Source: Klenkia soli
GTDB taxonomy: Bacteria; Actinomycetota; Actinomycetes; Mycobacteriales; Geodermatophilaceae
Direction: 5' to 3'
DNA: 64,000 nt
Assembly: GCF_900103975.1 (NCBI RefSeq)
Contig: NZ_FNIR01000005.1
Coordinates: 255,934 to 319,933 of the forward strand
Both the position numbers and the translations under genes were made by a program. A model generated the notes under the pieces. The model worked only from the letters and a program-made list of their open reading frames with translations, did not search any database and was not told the origin of the DNA. Positions 8,703-16,902 of this stretch are shown here, one piece after another; the first letter of the stretch is position 1, and every line of letters begins with the position of its first letter.

Positions 8703-9671
8703 ATGGAACAGACCCACCTCGGCCGCAGCGGACTCTCGGTCTCCCGCCTCTGCCTCGGCACGATGAACTTCGGCCCCGAGACCTCCGAGCCCGACTCGCA
8801 CGCGATCATGGACCGCGCCCACGCCGCGGGCGTGAACTTCTTCGACACCGCCAACGTCTACGGCTTCGCCGCCGGCAAGGGCCGCACCGAGGAGATCCTC
8901 GGCACCTGGTTCGCCCAGGGCGGCGAGCGCCGGGAGAAGACGGTGCTGGCCACGAAGGTCTACGGCTCGATGACCGACTGGCCCAACGACACGTTCCTGT
9001 CCGCCCGCAACCTCGTGCGGGCCTGCGACGCGTCGCTGCGGCGGCTGCAGACCGACTGGATCGACCTCTACCAGTTCCACCACGTCGACCTGCGCACGCC
9101 GTGGGAGGAGATCTGGCAGGCCTGCGAGACCCTGGTCGCGCAGGGCAAGGTGCTCTACGTCGGGTCCTCCAACCACGCCGGCTGGCAGCTCGCCGCCGCG
9201 CAGGAGGCCGCCCGCAACCGGCACTTCACCGGCCTGGTCAGCGAGCAGTCGATCTACAACCTGCTGGTGCGCGACATCGAGCGCGAGGTGGTCCCGGCAG
9301 CCGAGCACTACGGCATCGGCATCATCCCGTGGAGCCCGCTGCAGGGCGGCCTGCTGGCCGGGGTGCTGGCGAAGCAGGCCGGCAACCGCCGCACCAGCGA
9401 GCGCGCGCAGGCCCGCATCGAGGAGGTCCGACCGCAGCTGCAGCGCTACGAGGACCTCTGCGGGGAGTGGGGGCTGGCGCCGGCCGACGTGGGCATCGCG
9501 TGGCTGCTCAGCCGCCCGGCGGTCACCGCGCCGATCATCGGCCCGCGCACGATGGAGCAGTTCGAGTCGTCGTTGTCCGCCGTCGACATCACCCTGGACG
9601 ACGCCCAGCTCGCCGCGCTCGACGAGGTCTTCCCGGGCCACAGGACGGCGCCGGAGGACTACGCCTGGTGA
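8703..9671 (+). CDS. Aldo/keto reductase
   Basis: This 322-aa protein is an NADPH-dependent aldo/keto reductase with the full catalytic tetrad: Asp48 and Tyr53 in FFDTANVYG, Lys85 in VLATKVYG, and His126 in YQFHHVD. C-terminal NADPH-binding elements are present (IIPWSPLQGGLLAG and PIIGPRTMEQ). The N-terminus THLGRSGLSVSRLCLGTMNFG is typical of the YajO/GPR-like subgroup. ATG 8703 is preferred over the in-frame GTG 9 bp upstream because the family usually starts here. Its last 13 bp overlap the convergent RNA ligase-like gene. Confidence 0.9.
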   Translation: MEQTHLGRSGLSVSRLCLGTMNFGPETSEPDSHAIMDRAHAAGVNFFDTANVYGFAAGKGRTEEILGTWFAQGGERREKTVLATKVYGSMTDWPNDTFLSARNLVRACDASLRRLQTDWIDLYQFHHVDLRTPWEEIWQACETLVAQGKVLYVGSSNHAGWQLAAAQEAARNRHFTGLVSEQSIYNLLVRDIEREVVPAAEHYGIGIIPWSPLQGGLLAGVLAKQAGNRRTSERAQARIEEVRPQLQRYEDLCGEWGLAPADVGIAWLLSRPAVTAPIIGPRTMEQFESSLSAVDITLDDAQLAALDEVFPGHRTAPEDYAW

Positions 9672-10216
9672 GCTGAGGGCCAGCCGGTGACCCGCTCGTG
9701 CGGCCGGCCGGCCGGTGACCGCCACAGCACCACCTCGGTCACCGGCCAGGCCGGCCCGTGGTCGCCGGCCAGCCGGTCCACCAGCCCCACGTCCGGCGTC
9801 CCCGGGCCCGGCCAGCGACCCAGCGTGAGGTGCGGCCGGAACGGCCGCTCGTCCACCGGTACCCCGGCGTGCCGGGCGGCCGCGGCCAACCGGTCGGCCA
9901 GCACGGTCAACGCGTCGACGTCCCCGCCGACCCCGGCCCACAGCACCCGCGGACGACGGCCGCCGAACCGGCCCGCCCCGGTCAGCTGCAGGGTCACCGC
10001 GCGGGAACCGACGACGGCCGGACCCAGCGCCGACAGCAGACCGGTCAGCCGGGCCCGCGGGACGTCGCCCAGGAAGGCGAGCGTGACGTGCAGGCTCGCC
10101 GGGTCCGCCCAGCGCGGCGCGCCCGGCGCGTCGCGGATCCCGTCCACCGCACGCCCCAGCGCGGCCACCACGGCCGCCGGTGGGGTGACCGCGAGGAACA
10201 GGCGCCCGACGGTCAG
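9659..10216 (-). CDS. thpR: RNA 2',3'-cyclic phosphodiesterase / 2'-5' RNA ligase (ThpR family)
   Basis: The product (about 185 aa) is a 2H phosphoesterase with both signature motifs, HVTLAFLG (about 43-50) and HLTLGRW (about 129-135). The family hydrolyses 2',3'-cyclic phosphates and can ligate 2'-5' RNA ends in vitro. No ATG, GTG or TTG lies near the family's N-terminus (TVGRLFLAVTPP). The best start is CTG at 10216, which overlaps the TGA of the upstream gene as CTGA and follows an AGGA at suitable spacing, so translation is probably coupled. The TAG stop lies inside the end of the aldo/keto reductase gene. Confidence 0.8.
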   Translation of the reverse strand: MTVGRLFLAVTPPAAVVAALGRAVDGIRDAPGAPRWADPASLHVTLAFLGDVPRARLTGLLSALGPAVVGSRAVTLQLTGAGRFGGRRPRVLWAGVGGDVDALTVLADRLAAAARHAGVPVDERPFRPHLTLGRWPGPGTPDVGLVDRLAGDHGPAWPVTEVVLWRSPAGRPHERVTGWPSAHQA

Positions 10217-10692
10217 CCGCGGTCCTGGGGGTCGCTGATCACCAGGCCGGTGTCGGCCAGCGCGGCGGCCAGCCGCAGCCGCTCCAGCTCGCGCTCCTCG
10301 CCGGCGCAGGCCTGGCGCAGCCGGTGCGGCACCTCCAACGAGTCGGCGGCCTCGACCAGGACGTCCTCGTAGGCGGCGAGCACCCCGGCGCGGTGGGCCG
10401 CCGACCCGGTCGGGACCAGCGCCAGCTCCCGCCGCAGCCGGCGCAGGTCGGCGGCGATCACCTGCACCGAACGCCGCTGCGGCTCGGCCACCGGGACCGG
10501 CCGGCGCGCCGTGCCGCGGCCGGGACGACGTCGCCCGCGGCGTCGGCGACGGGGACGGCGGAGCTCGCCGGAGAACGCGCGCATCGTGAGGTCCATCAAC
10601 CAGGCCGTGCCCACCGTCATCGCGATGACGGCGGCGAGCTGCACCCACCAGGCGTTGACGACGGCGGGGGCCACGTGCGCACGGTAGGACAC
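10213..10692 (-). CDS. Hypothetical single-pass membrane protein with basic linker
   Basis: I do not recognise a family for this protein of about 159 aa. It has one N-terminal hydrophobic segment (about 10-32, WWVQLAAVIAMTVGTAWLM), then a strongly basic stretch rich in Arg and Pro, then an Arg/Leu/Glu-rich helical C-terminal region that could form a coiled coil. Start choice is uncertain: GTG 10692 is used, and GTG 10674 is also possible. It overlaps the ThpR start by 4 bp, so the two are probably expressed together. It may be a membrane-anchored cytoplasmic scaffold, but no function can be assigned. Confidence 0.6.
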   Translation of the reverse strand: MSYRAHVAPAVVNAWWVQLAAVIAMTVGTAWLMDLTMRAFSGELRRPRRRRRGRRRPGRGTARRPVPVAEPQRRSVQVIAADLRRLRRELALVPTGSAAHRAGVLAAYEDVLVEAADSLEVPHRLRQACAGEERELERLRLAAALADTGLVISDPQDRG

Positions 10693-10718
10693 CGGTGACC
10701 GGACCCACAATCCTCGGG

Positions 10719-12068
10719 TCACCGCCGGCTCGTCACCTCGGCCCCGGGCGCCTCGGCGCCGGCCTCCTCGACGGCCGCCCCGACCGTCGGCACGGCGGCG
10801 ACGGCGGCCACCGGCAGGGCGTCGACGTGCAGCCGGACGCTCGGCGGGGCGACGTGGGTCTCCAGCCGCACGTGCCGCCCCCGGGAGAGGACCGCGCCGA
10901 CGACGACGGCGACCACCACGACGACCAGACCGCTGGAGACCAGCCCCCACCGGGCACCCAGGTGCTGCGAGACCCAGCCGATCAGCGGCGCACCCACCGG
11001 GGTGCCGCCCATGAAGCACATGAAGTACAGCGCGAGGATGCGGCCGCGCATCTGCGGTTCGACGCCCAGCTGCACGAAGCTGTTGCAGGCCACGCTGAAC
11101 ACCAGCCCGGCCGCCCCGCAGGGCACCAGCAGCAGGGCGTAGGACCACTGCGTGGGCATCAGCCCGCTGACCACCGTGAGGACGCCGAACGCCAGCGCGG
11201 CCAGCAGCAGGAACCGCTGCAGCGGGCGGGCATCGCGCCGGGTCGACAGCAGCGCACCGGACAGCGAGCCGACCGCGAACGCCGTCGACAGCAACCCGAA
11301 GGCACCGGCGCCCAGCCCGAACACCTCCCGGGCCATGAGCGCGATGGTGATCTGGGAGTTGAAGCCGAACGTGCCGACCACGAACGCCAGCAGCATCGCC
11401 AGCTGCAGGTCCGGGTGGGCCCGGGTGTAGGTGAGCGCGGCCCGCAGCTGCCCGCGGGCCCGGGCCACCGGCACGCTGTGCTGCAGCTCGGCGTCGCGCA
11501 TGAGGGCCAGCGCCACGATGGTGGCCGCGAAGCTGGCCGCGTTGACGAAGAAGGCCGGGGCCGTGTTGCCGCCCGAGGCGGCGATGACCCCGCCGGCCAC
11601 GGCGGGCCCGACCAACCGGGCGCCGTTGAAGACCGTGGAGTTCAGGCTCACCGCGTTGCCCAGCAGCGTGGGCCCGACCATCTCGGACACGAAGGACTGC
11701 CGGGCCGGGGTGTCCAGCGAGCTCACCACACCCAGGCCCAGGGCGAGGGCGAACACCTGCCACAGCGCGATGCCGCCGGTGGCCACGAGCAGCGCGAGGG
11801 CCAGCGCGAGCAGGCCGAGCACGCCCTGGGTGACCATCAGCATGCGGCGCTTGTCGTAGCGGTCGGCGAGCAGCCCGCCGTAGAAGCTCAGCGCCAGGGT
11901 GGGGGCGAACTGCAGCGCCGTCACCACGCCGAGCGCCGTGCCGCTGCCCCCCGACAGCTGCAGCACCAGCCAGTCCTGGCCGATGCGCTGCATCCAGGTG
12001 CCGGTCATCGACACCAGGTTCGCGCTGACGTAGAGCCGGAAGTTGTGCACCGAGAGGGCGCGGAACAT
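10719..12068 (-). CDS. MFS transporter, EntS/MFS_3-type exporter
   Basis: The 449-aa protein has about 12 membrane helices and the family N-terminus FRALSVHNFRLYVSANLVSMTGTWMQ, typical of MFS_3 (EntS-like) exporters. A loop motif GLLADRYDKRRMLM is visible. The C-terminal 50 residues are Ala/Val/Pro-rich and probably unstructured. A MarR regulator lies 68 bp upstream on the same strand, so drug- or phenolic-ligand-controlled efflux is a reasonable inference. The substrate is unknown. Confidence 0.85.
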   Translation of the reverse strand: MFRALSVHNFRLYVSANLVSMTGTWMQRIGQDWLVLQLSGGSGTALGVVTALQFAPTLALSFYGGLLADRYDKRRMLMVTQGVLGLLALALALLVATGGIALWQVFALALGLGVVSSLDTPARQSFVSEMVGPTLLGNAVSLNSTVFNGARLVGPAVAGGVIAASGGNTAPAFFVNAASFAATIVALALMRDAELQHSVPVARARGQLRAALTYTRAHPDLQLAMLLAFVVGTFGFNSQITIALMAREVFGLGAGAFGLLSTAFAVGSLSGALLSTRRDARPLQRFLLLAALAFGVLTVVSGLMPTQWSYALLLVPCGAAGLVFSVACNSFVQLGVEPQMRGRILALYFMCFMGGTPVGAPLIGWVSQHLGARWGLVSSGLVVVVVAVVVGAVLSRGRHVRLETHVAPPSVRLHVDALPVAAVAAVPTVGAAVEEAGAEAPGAEVTSRR

Positions 12069-12136
12069 GCCGGCCCGACGGGGGGCGGTGCTCGTGCGGT
12101 CAGGCGTGGTCGGTCGCCTCCGTGGTCATCGGCAGC

Positions 12137-12571
12137 TCACCCGGCGGCGAGCTCGTCCATGATGCGGGCGGCCTCCCGCAGGGTCGCCCGGTCCTCGGGC
12201 GAGAGGGCGTGCAGACGGCCGGACAACCACGCCTCGCGGGCCCGGGCCTCCTCGGTCAGCAGCGCCTCGGCCGCCGGCGTGAGGTCGATGACGACCTGAC
12301 GACGGTCGGTGGGGTGCGGGGTGCGCGAGACCAGGCCCTTGCCCTCGAGCGCGACAACGACCCGCGTCATCGACGGGGGCTGCACCCGCTCGTGGCCGGC
12401 CAGCTCGCCCGGGCTCATCGCCCCGTGCCGCTTCAGCGTGGACAGCGCGGCGAGGTGGGTGAGGGTGACCGAGGTGTCCACCCGCTGGTTGCGCAGCCGC
12501 CGGGAGAAGCGCATGACCGCCAGTCGCAGGTCGTGCGCCAGGGCAGCGGTGTCCAGCGTCGTCCGCGCCAT
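12137..12571 (-). CDS. MarR-family transcriptional regulator
   Basis: The 144-aa protein is a winged-helix MarR regulator: LTHLAALSTLKRHGAMSPGELAGHERVQPPSMTRVVVALEGKGLV forms the helix-turn-helix, and the wing carries the conserved DRRQVVIDLT (about 93-102). Flanking helices give the dimer interface. Such proteins usually repress a neighbouring exporter or themselves until a small ligand binds. It precedes the MFS exporter gene on the same strand, and the pair is probably an operon. Rv0880 of M. tuberculosis, as I recall, is a MarR protein in a similar neighbourhood. Confidence 0.9.
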   Translation of the reverse strand: MARTTLDTAALAHDLRLAVMRFSRRLRNQRVDTSVTLTHLAALSTLKRHGAMSPGELAGHERVQPPSMTRVVVALEGKGLVSRTPHPTDRRQVVIDLTPAAEALLTEEARAREAWLSGRLHALSPEDRATLREAARIMDELAAG

Positions 12572-12628
12572 GCGTCACCCCGTCAGTTCGTTAGCCACGC
12601 TCAAGGTACACCGAGCGGCGCCCGCGGC

Positions 12629-14125
12629 TCAGAGCAGCTGCTGGACCGGCTCGATCGCGAAGTAGACCACGAAGAGCAGACCCACGACCCACATGAGGGG
12701 GTGCACACGTCGCGCCCGGCCGGTGGCGGCCATGAGCACCACGTAGCTGATCGTGCCGGCGCCGATGCCGTTGGTGATCGAGTAGGTGAACGGCATGAGC
12801 GCGATGGTCAGGAACGCGGGGATGGCGAGCGTCAGGTCGTCCCACTGCAGGTTCTTCACCTGCGCGATCAGCAGGGCGCCGACGATGACCAGGATCGGCG
12901 ACGCCGCCTCGGAGGGGACGACGTCGACCAACGGCGAGAACAGGGTGGCCACCAGGAACAGCGCGCCCGTGACCACGCTCGCCAGGCCGGTGCGGGCGCC
13001 GTCGGCGACGCCCGCGGTGGACTCGACGTAGGTGGTGTTCGAGGAGACGCCGGCGAACCCGCCCGCGGCCGCTGCGACGGAGTCGACCAGCAGCACCGGC
13101 TGGGACTTCGGCAGGTTGTTGTGCTCGTCGAGCAGGCCGGCCTCGGCACCCACGGCGGTCACCGACCCGACGGTGTCGAAGAAGTCGGCCAGCATCAGGG
13201 CGAAGACGATGAGCAGCGCGGCGACCACGCCGATGCGGGAGAACCCACCCAGCAGCGAGACGTGACCGATCTGGGAGAAGTCGGGCAGGCCGACCACCTG
13301 GTCGGGCAGCGTGGGCACCTGCAGCGCCCAGCCCTTGGGGTTGACCGACCCGTCGGCCAGGAAGGTCGGGCCGACCTTCGCGATCGCCTCGATCACCACG
13401 GCCAGCACGGTGGTCACGACGAGCCCGATCAGCAGGGCCCCCCGGGTCTTCCGGACGACGAGGACGGCGGTGAGCAGCAACCCGACGACGAAGACCAGCT
13501 GCGGCCAGCTGGCCAGGCTGCCGTCGATGCCGAAGGTGATGGGCACCGTGCCGGTCTGCGCCCGGCGGACGAAGCCGGAGTCGACCAGCCCGATGAGGGC
13601 GATGAAGAACCCGATGCCGACCGCGATCGCGGTCTTGAGCTGGTCGGGGATCGCCTCGAAGACGGCCTTGCGGAACCCGGTGAGCACCAGGACGGTGATC
13701 AGCAGGCCCTCGAGCACGACCAGGCCCATGACCTCGGGCCAGCTCAGCTGGGTGGCCGCGTAGGCGGCGACGACGGCGTTGATGCCCAGCCCCGCAGCCA
13801 GGGCGAACGGGTAGCGGCCGATCACGCCCATGGCGATGGTCAGCAGCCCGGCGACCAGGGCGGTGACCGCGGCGACCGACCCGAAGTCCAGGGTGTTCCC
13901 GTCGATGTCGACGCCGGACAGGATGATCGGGTTGAGCACCACGATGTAGGCCATCGTGAAGAAGGTGACGACCCCGCCGCGCACCTCCCGGCCGACCGTG
14001 GAGCGCCGCTCGCTGATGGAGAAGTAGCGGTCCAGCCCGTTCTTCGGCCTGCTCCGCGGACCAGCACTGCGCCGCCTGGCGGCACTGGTCGCGGCGGCGT
14101 CGGTGGTCTCGGTGTCGTCCGGCAC
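12629..14125 (-). CDS. NCS2 family purine permease, AzgA-like (adenine/guanine/hypoxanthine)
   Basis: This 498-aa membrane protein matches the AzgA branch of the NCS2 nucleobase:cation symporters. The N-terminus has the characteristic LDRYFSISERRSTVGREVRGG segment followed by TFFTMAYIVVLNP, and the family motif ALMLADFFDTVGSVTAVG is present in the middle. Late in the chain are SSNTTYVESTAGVADGART and GIGAGTISYVVL. It has about 12-14 helices and should import purine bases with protons. The start is GTG 14125. No purine riboswitch was seen upstream. Confidence 0.88.
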   Translation of the reverse strand: MPDDTETTDAAATSAARRRSAGPRSRPKNGLDRYFSISERRSTVGREVRGGVVTFFTMAYIVVLNPIILSGVDIDGNTLDFGSVAAVTALVAGLLTIAMGVIGRYPFALAAGLGINAVVAAYAATQLSWPEVMGLVVLEGLLITVLVLTGFRKAVFEAIPDQLKTAIAVGIGFFIALIGLVDSGFVRRAQTGTVPITFGIDGSLASWPQLVFVVGLLLTAVLVVRKTRGALLIGLVVTTVLAVVIEAIAKVGPTFLADGSVNPKGWALQVPTLPDQVVGLPDFSQIGHVSLLGGFSRIGVVAALLIVFALMLADFFDTVGSVTAVGAEAGLLDEHNNLPKSQPVLLVDSVAAAAGGFAGVSSNTTYVESTAGVADGARTGLASVVTGALFLVATLFSPLVDVVPSEAASPILVIVGALLIAQVKNLQWDDLTLAIPAFLTIALMPFTYSITNGIGAGTISYVVLMAATGRARRVHPLMWVVGLLFVVYFAIEPVQQLL

Positions 14126-14171
14126 GGCGACAGGGTGCCATGCGTGACCGGCGTGCGGGTCTCTGCTTGGT

Positions 14172-14177
14172 TACAGT
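14172..14177 (+). promoter_or_regulatory. Predicted -10 element for leaderless DUF2530 transcript
   Basis: TACAGT matches TANNNT and is separated by 6 nt (CCCGCC) from the GTG start at 14184. No ribosome binding site fits in between, so a leaderless mRNA is likely. Confidence 0.45.
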
Positions 14178-14183
14178 CCCGCC

Positions 14184-14387
14184 GTGCCCGCCCCGACCCG
14201 CCCCTCGCCACCGCCGCTGCGGGTCGAGACCCGCCGGGTCGTGCTCGTCGGCGCGGCCCTGTGGGCGATCGCCCTGGTGGTGGTGCTCGTCCTGCCCGTC
14301 GACGCGGTGTGGGTCTGGACCTGCGTCTGCGGCCTCGTCCTCGCCGTCCTGGGCCTGGCCCTCATGCGCTGGCAGCAGCGCTCCTAG
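14184..14387 (+). CDS. DUF2530 small membrane protein
   Basis: The 67-aa protein matches DUF2530: a proline-rich N-terminus, then RVETRRVVLVGAALWAIALVVVL (first helix), a short WVWTCVCG link, and a second helix ending in MRWQQRS. Two transmembrane segments are predicted. The function of the family is unknown. It is convergent with the DUF3027 gene, and both stops share the palindrome CTAG at 14384-14387. The same pairing exists in M. tuberculosis (Rv0882 and Rv0883c, from memory), so the arrangement is conserved. Confidence 0.82.
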   Translation: MPAPTRPSPPPLRVETRRVVLVGAALWAIALVVVLVLPVDAVWVWTCVCGLVLAVLGLALMRWQQRS

Positions 14388-15196
14388 AGGGCGTCGTAGG
14401 TGTCCGTGTTGTAGAGCGGGGTCAGCTGGATCTCCGTGGTGTCGACGGGGACGACGCTGGCCTCGCTGTGCGCGCCGCAGCCGTGGTCGGTGGTGACGAC
14501 GTGGCCGTCGGCGGGGGCGTAGGCGTTGGCGCAGACGCCGAGCTCGAGGCGCACCGAGCCGGCCAGCGGCATGAGGAAGCCGCAGTCGCCGCAGGAGCCG
14601 GGGGCGTGCCGGGCGATCGCCGCGGTGGGGCCCCACTCGCCGGAGCTCCAGCGGGCCAGCGCCTCGCGGCGGCCCTCGACGGACAGCACGCGCTCGCGGC
14701 CGATGCCGATCTCCTGGGCGACGACCATGCCGGCGGGGTCGGCCGCCGAGTCGTCGTCGGCGAGGTAGGCGGGCACGAGGCGGGGGTCGTCCTCGGTGAC
14801 CGGCAGGACGTCGCCCACCGACAGGTCACCGGGCCGGATCCGCTCGTGCCAGGGCACCCAGGACGGCGCGAGCAGGGCGCTGTCGCCGGGCAGCAGCACG
14901 ACCTCGTCGACGGTGACGTGCTCGTCGCCGGGGACGTGGGCGAGGGTGACCGCCCAGTGCCAGCCCACGTAGCCGGGCAGGCTGGCGGCGAAGGTGTGGG
15001 TGAGCACCTCGCCGAGCACGTCGGGGTCCGGGACGGCCTCGCGGGAGGTGCCCAGGTGCTCCCCGACCTCGGCGGCCAGCCCGGCGACCTCGACGGCGGC
15101 GGCACGCGCGGTCTCGACGGCCGCGGTGAGGACGTCGACCGAGGGCGTCGCGGGTGCGGTCACGGGGGCGGGATCGGGAGCGGGCACGCGCTCCAT
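14384..15196 (-). CDS. DUF3027 family protein
   Basis: The 270-aa protein fits DUF3027, a family largely confined to actinobacteria. Characteristic segments are GYVGWHWAVTLAHVPG (about 92-107), the acidic VDEVVLLPGDSALLAPSWVPW (about 115-135), and a C-terminal zinc-ribbon-like element with CGDCGFLMPL and later CAN and HGCGAHSE, giving four or five possible metal-binding cysteines. ATG 15196 gives the expected N-terminus. It shares a palindromic stop with the convergent DUF2530 gene. Function unknown; it could be a nucleic-acid or protein adaptor, but that is a guess. Confidence 0.82.
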   Translation of the reverse strand: MERVPAPDPAPVTAPATPSVDVLTAAVETARAAAVEVAGLAAEVGEHLGTSREAVPDPDVLGEVLTHTFAASLPGYVGWHWAVTLAHVPGDEHVTVDEVVLLPGDSALLAPSWVPWHERIRPGDLSVGDVLPVTEDDPRLVPAYLADDDSAADPAGMVVAQEIGIGRERVLSVEGRREALARWSSGEWGPTAAIARHAPGSCGDCGFLMPLAGSVRLELGVCANAYAPADGHVVTTDHGCGAHSEASVVPVDTTEIQLTPLYNTDTYDAL

Positions 15197-15303
15197 GGTG
15201 CCCCACGTCCACGCCCCGGGGTGGGCGAGGCGCACGGGCGTGCCCCCGTGGTGGGGCACGATGGGGTCGTGAGCGAGCGGTCGAGCGGTCGGGGCCCGCG
15301 CCG

Positions 15304-16902
15304 ATGAGGCGCGTCCGGCGCTGGGGACGCCCCCCGCGGGTGGACGTCGACCGGCAGCGCACCGGACCGCTGCGCGCCCTCCGCTCGCCGACCCGTCCGC
15401 TGCCGCAGGCCTCCGGGCCCCCCGGCGACGACTCGCCCACGGTGACGACGCCGACCGTCGCGGCACCGTCGGACCCGGTCCGGCCCGACACGTGGCGCCC
15501 GACCCCCTCCCCCACCGCTCCGGTGGCGCCCCCGGTCGGTGCGTCGGCCGGCCTGGGTGCCCGACCGCCCCGGATCACGGTGACCCGGGTGGCCGCGCGC
15601 CGGTCCCGCGAGCTGACGGTGGCCGCCGTCCGCCGGGTGAACGCGGCCAGCCGGGCCGACGGCGCCGGGGACAGCGGGCTGTCCCACCTGCTGTGGGTCA
15701 ACGCGCTGCACGCCGCGGGCGACGCGATGATCGCCGTGTCGCTGGCCGGCACCCTGTTCTTCGCCGCGTCCTCCGATGCCCAGCGCGGCAACGTGGCGCT
15801 GTACCTCCTGGTCACGATGGCGCCCTTCGCCGTGGTCGCCCCGCTGCTGGGTCCGTTGCTGGACCGCCTGCAGCGCGGCCGCCGGTGGGCGATGGCCGCG
15901 AGCCTGGGCGGCCGGGCCGTGCTGGCGCTGGTCATGGCGGCCAACTTCGACGGGCTGTGGCTCTACCCGGCTGCGCTCGGGGTGCTGGTGCTGTCGAAGG
16001 CGCTGAACGTGCTGCGGGCGGCGGTCATCCCCCGGGTCCTGCCCCCGACCATGTCGTTGACCAGCGCGAACGCCCGCACGTCGGTGTTCGGCCTCGTCAC
16101 CTCGGGCGTGTTCGGCGGCATCGGCGCCGGGATCGCGGTCGTCGCGGGCTTCCCGCCGCTGCTGTGGACGATCGCGGCGGTGTTCGGCGGGGCCGCCGTG
16201 CTCGCCGTCCGGCTGCCGCGGCACGTCGACGTCCCGGCCGGCGAGGAGTCCTCCGACCTGCTGACGACGACGATGGAGATCCCCGTGGTCGGTCGCGGTC
16301 GGCGCCCGGTCAGCCCGGCCGTGGTCGACGCGTTGCGCAGCGCCGCCCTGCTGCGGGTGCTCGGCGGGTTCCTCACCATCTACGCGGCGTTCCTGGTCCA
16401 GGCGGCGCTGCCCGGCGGCTGGGAGCGCACGCTCGCGCTGGGCGCGATCGCCGGCGCGGCCGGGCTGGGCAGCTTCCTGGGCACCGGCATCGGGTCGCGG
16501 CTGCACCGCGCGTCGCCGGACTCGCTCGTCCTGTGGGCCACCGTCGCCGCGGTGGCCACCGCCGCCGTGGCCGCCGGGTTCTTCTCGATCACCCTGTTCG
16601 CGGTCACCGCCGGTGTCGCCGCCCTCGCGGCGGGGCTGGGCAAGGTGTCCCTGGACGCGATCATCCAGCGCGACGTGCCCGGCGCCCAGCACGCGTCGGC
16701 GTTCGCCCGCTCGGAGACGCTGCTGCAGCTGGCCTGGGTGCTCGGCGGGGCCCTGGGCATCACCTTGCCGGCGAGCGGACCGACCGTCGCCTTCGCGGTC
16801 ACCGCGGGGCTGCTGGTCGTGGCCACAGCTCTGCTTGCTTGGCTGGGGCACCGCCGTCCGACCCGTGGCCGCGGCAGGACGGCGGCACAGGAGTGGACAT
16901 GA
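15304..16902 (+). CDS. MFS-like integral membrane protein with long cytoplasmic N-terminus
   Basis: The 532-aa product has a proline- and arginine-rich N-terminal tail of about 120 residues, then a 10-12 helix MFS-type domain beginning LSHLLWVNALHAAGDAMIAVSLAGTLFF. Segments such as LGPLLDRLQRGRRWAM and DVPGAQHASAFARSETLLQLAWVLGG are conserved in the actinobacterial Rv0876c-like group, as I remember it. No substrate is known for that group. ATG 15304 is chosen; the frame is open to 15154 without similarity. It overlaps the downstream DUF2771 lipoprotein gene by 4 bp (ATGA). Confidence 0.78.
   Translation: MRRVRRWGRPPRVDVDRQRTGPLRALRSPTRPLPQASGPPGDDSPTVTTPTVAAPSDPVRPDTWRPTPSPTAPVAPPVGASAGLGARPPRITVTRVAARRSRELTVAAVRRVNAASRADGAGDSGLSHLLWVNALHAAGDAMIAVSLAGTLFFAASSDAQRGNVALYLLVTMAPFAVVAPLLGPLLDRLQRGRRWAMAASLGGRAVLALVMAANFDGLWLYPAALGVLVLSKALNVLRAAVIPRVLPPTMSLTSANARTSVFGLVTSGVFGGIGAGIAVVAGFPPLLWTIAAVFGGAAVLAVRLPRHVDVPAGEESSDLLTTTMEIPVVGRGRRPVSPAVVDALRSAALLRVLGGFLTIYAAFLVQAALPGGWERTLALGAIAGAAGLGSFLGTGIGSRLHRASPDSLVLWATVAAVATAAVAAGFFSITLFAVTAGVAALAAGLGKVSLDAIIQRDVPGAQHASAFARSETLLQLAWVLGGALGITLPASGPTVAFAVTAGLLVVATALLAWLGHRRPTRGRGRTAAQEWT

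Noticed and set aside
12069..12136. Tiny nine-codon frame (MTTEATDHA) between MarR and the MFS exporter
   Set aside because: Too short, with no sign of conservation or regulatory logic; could be a leader peptide, but nothing supports it.
12572..12628. Possible MarR operator upstream of the MarR gene
   Set aside because: The TTAGCCACGCTCAA-like stretch is only partly symmetrical, too weak to call.
12122..15307. Thousand-codon plus-strand frame across MarR, permease and DUF3027 genes
   Set aside because: It crosses three genes recognised on the minus strand and has no recognisable domain.
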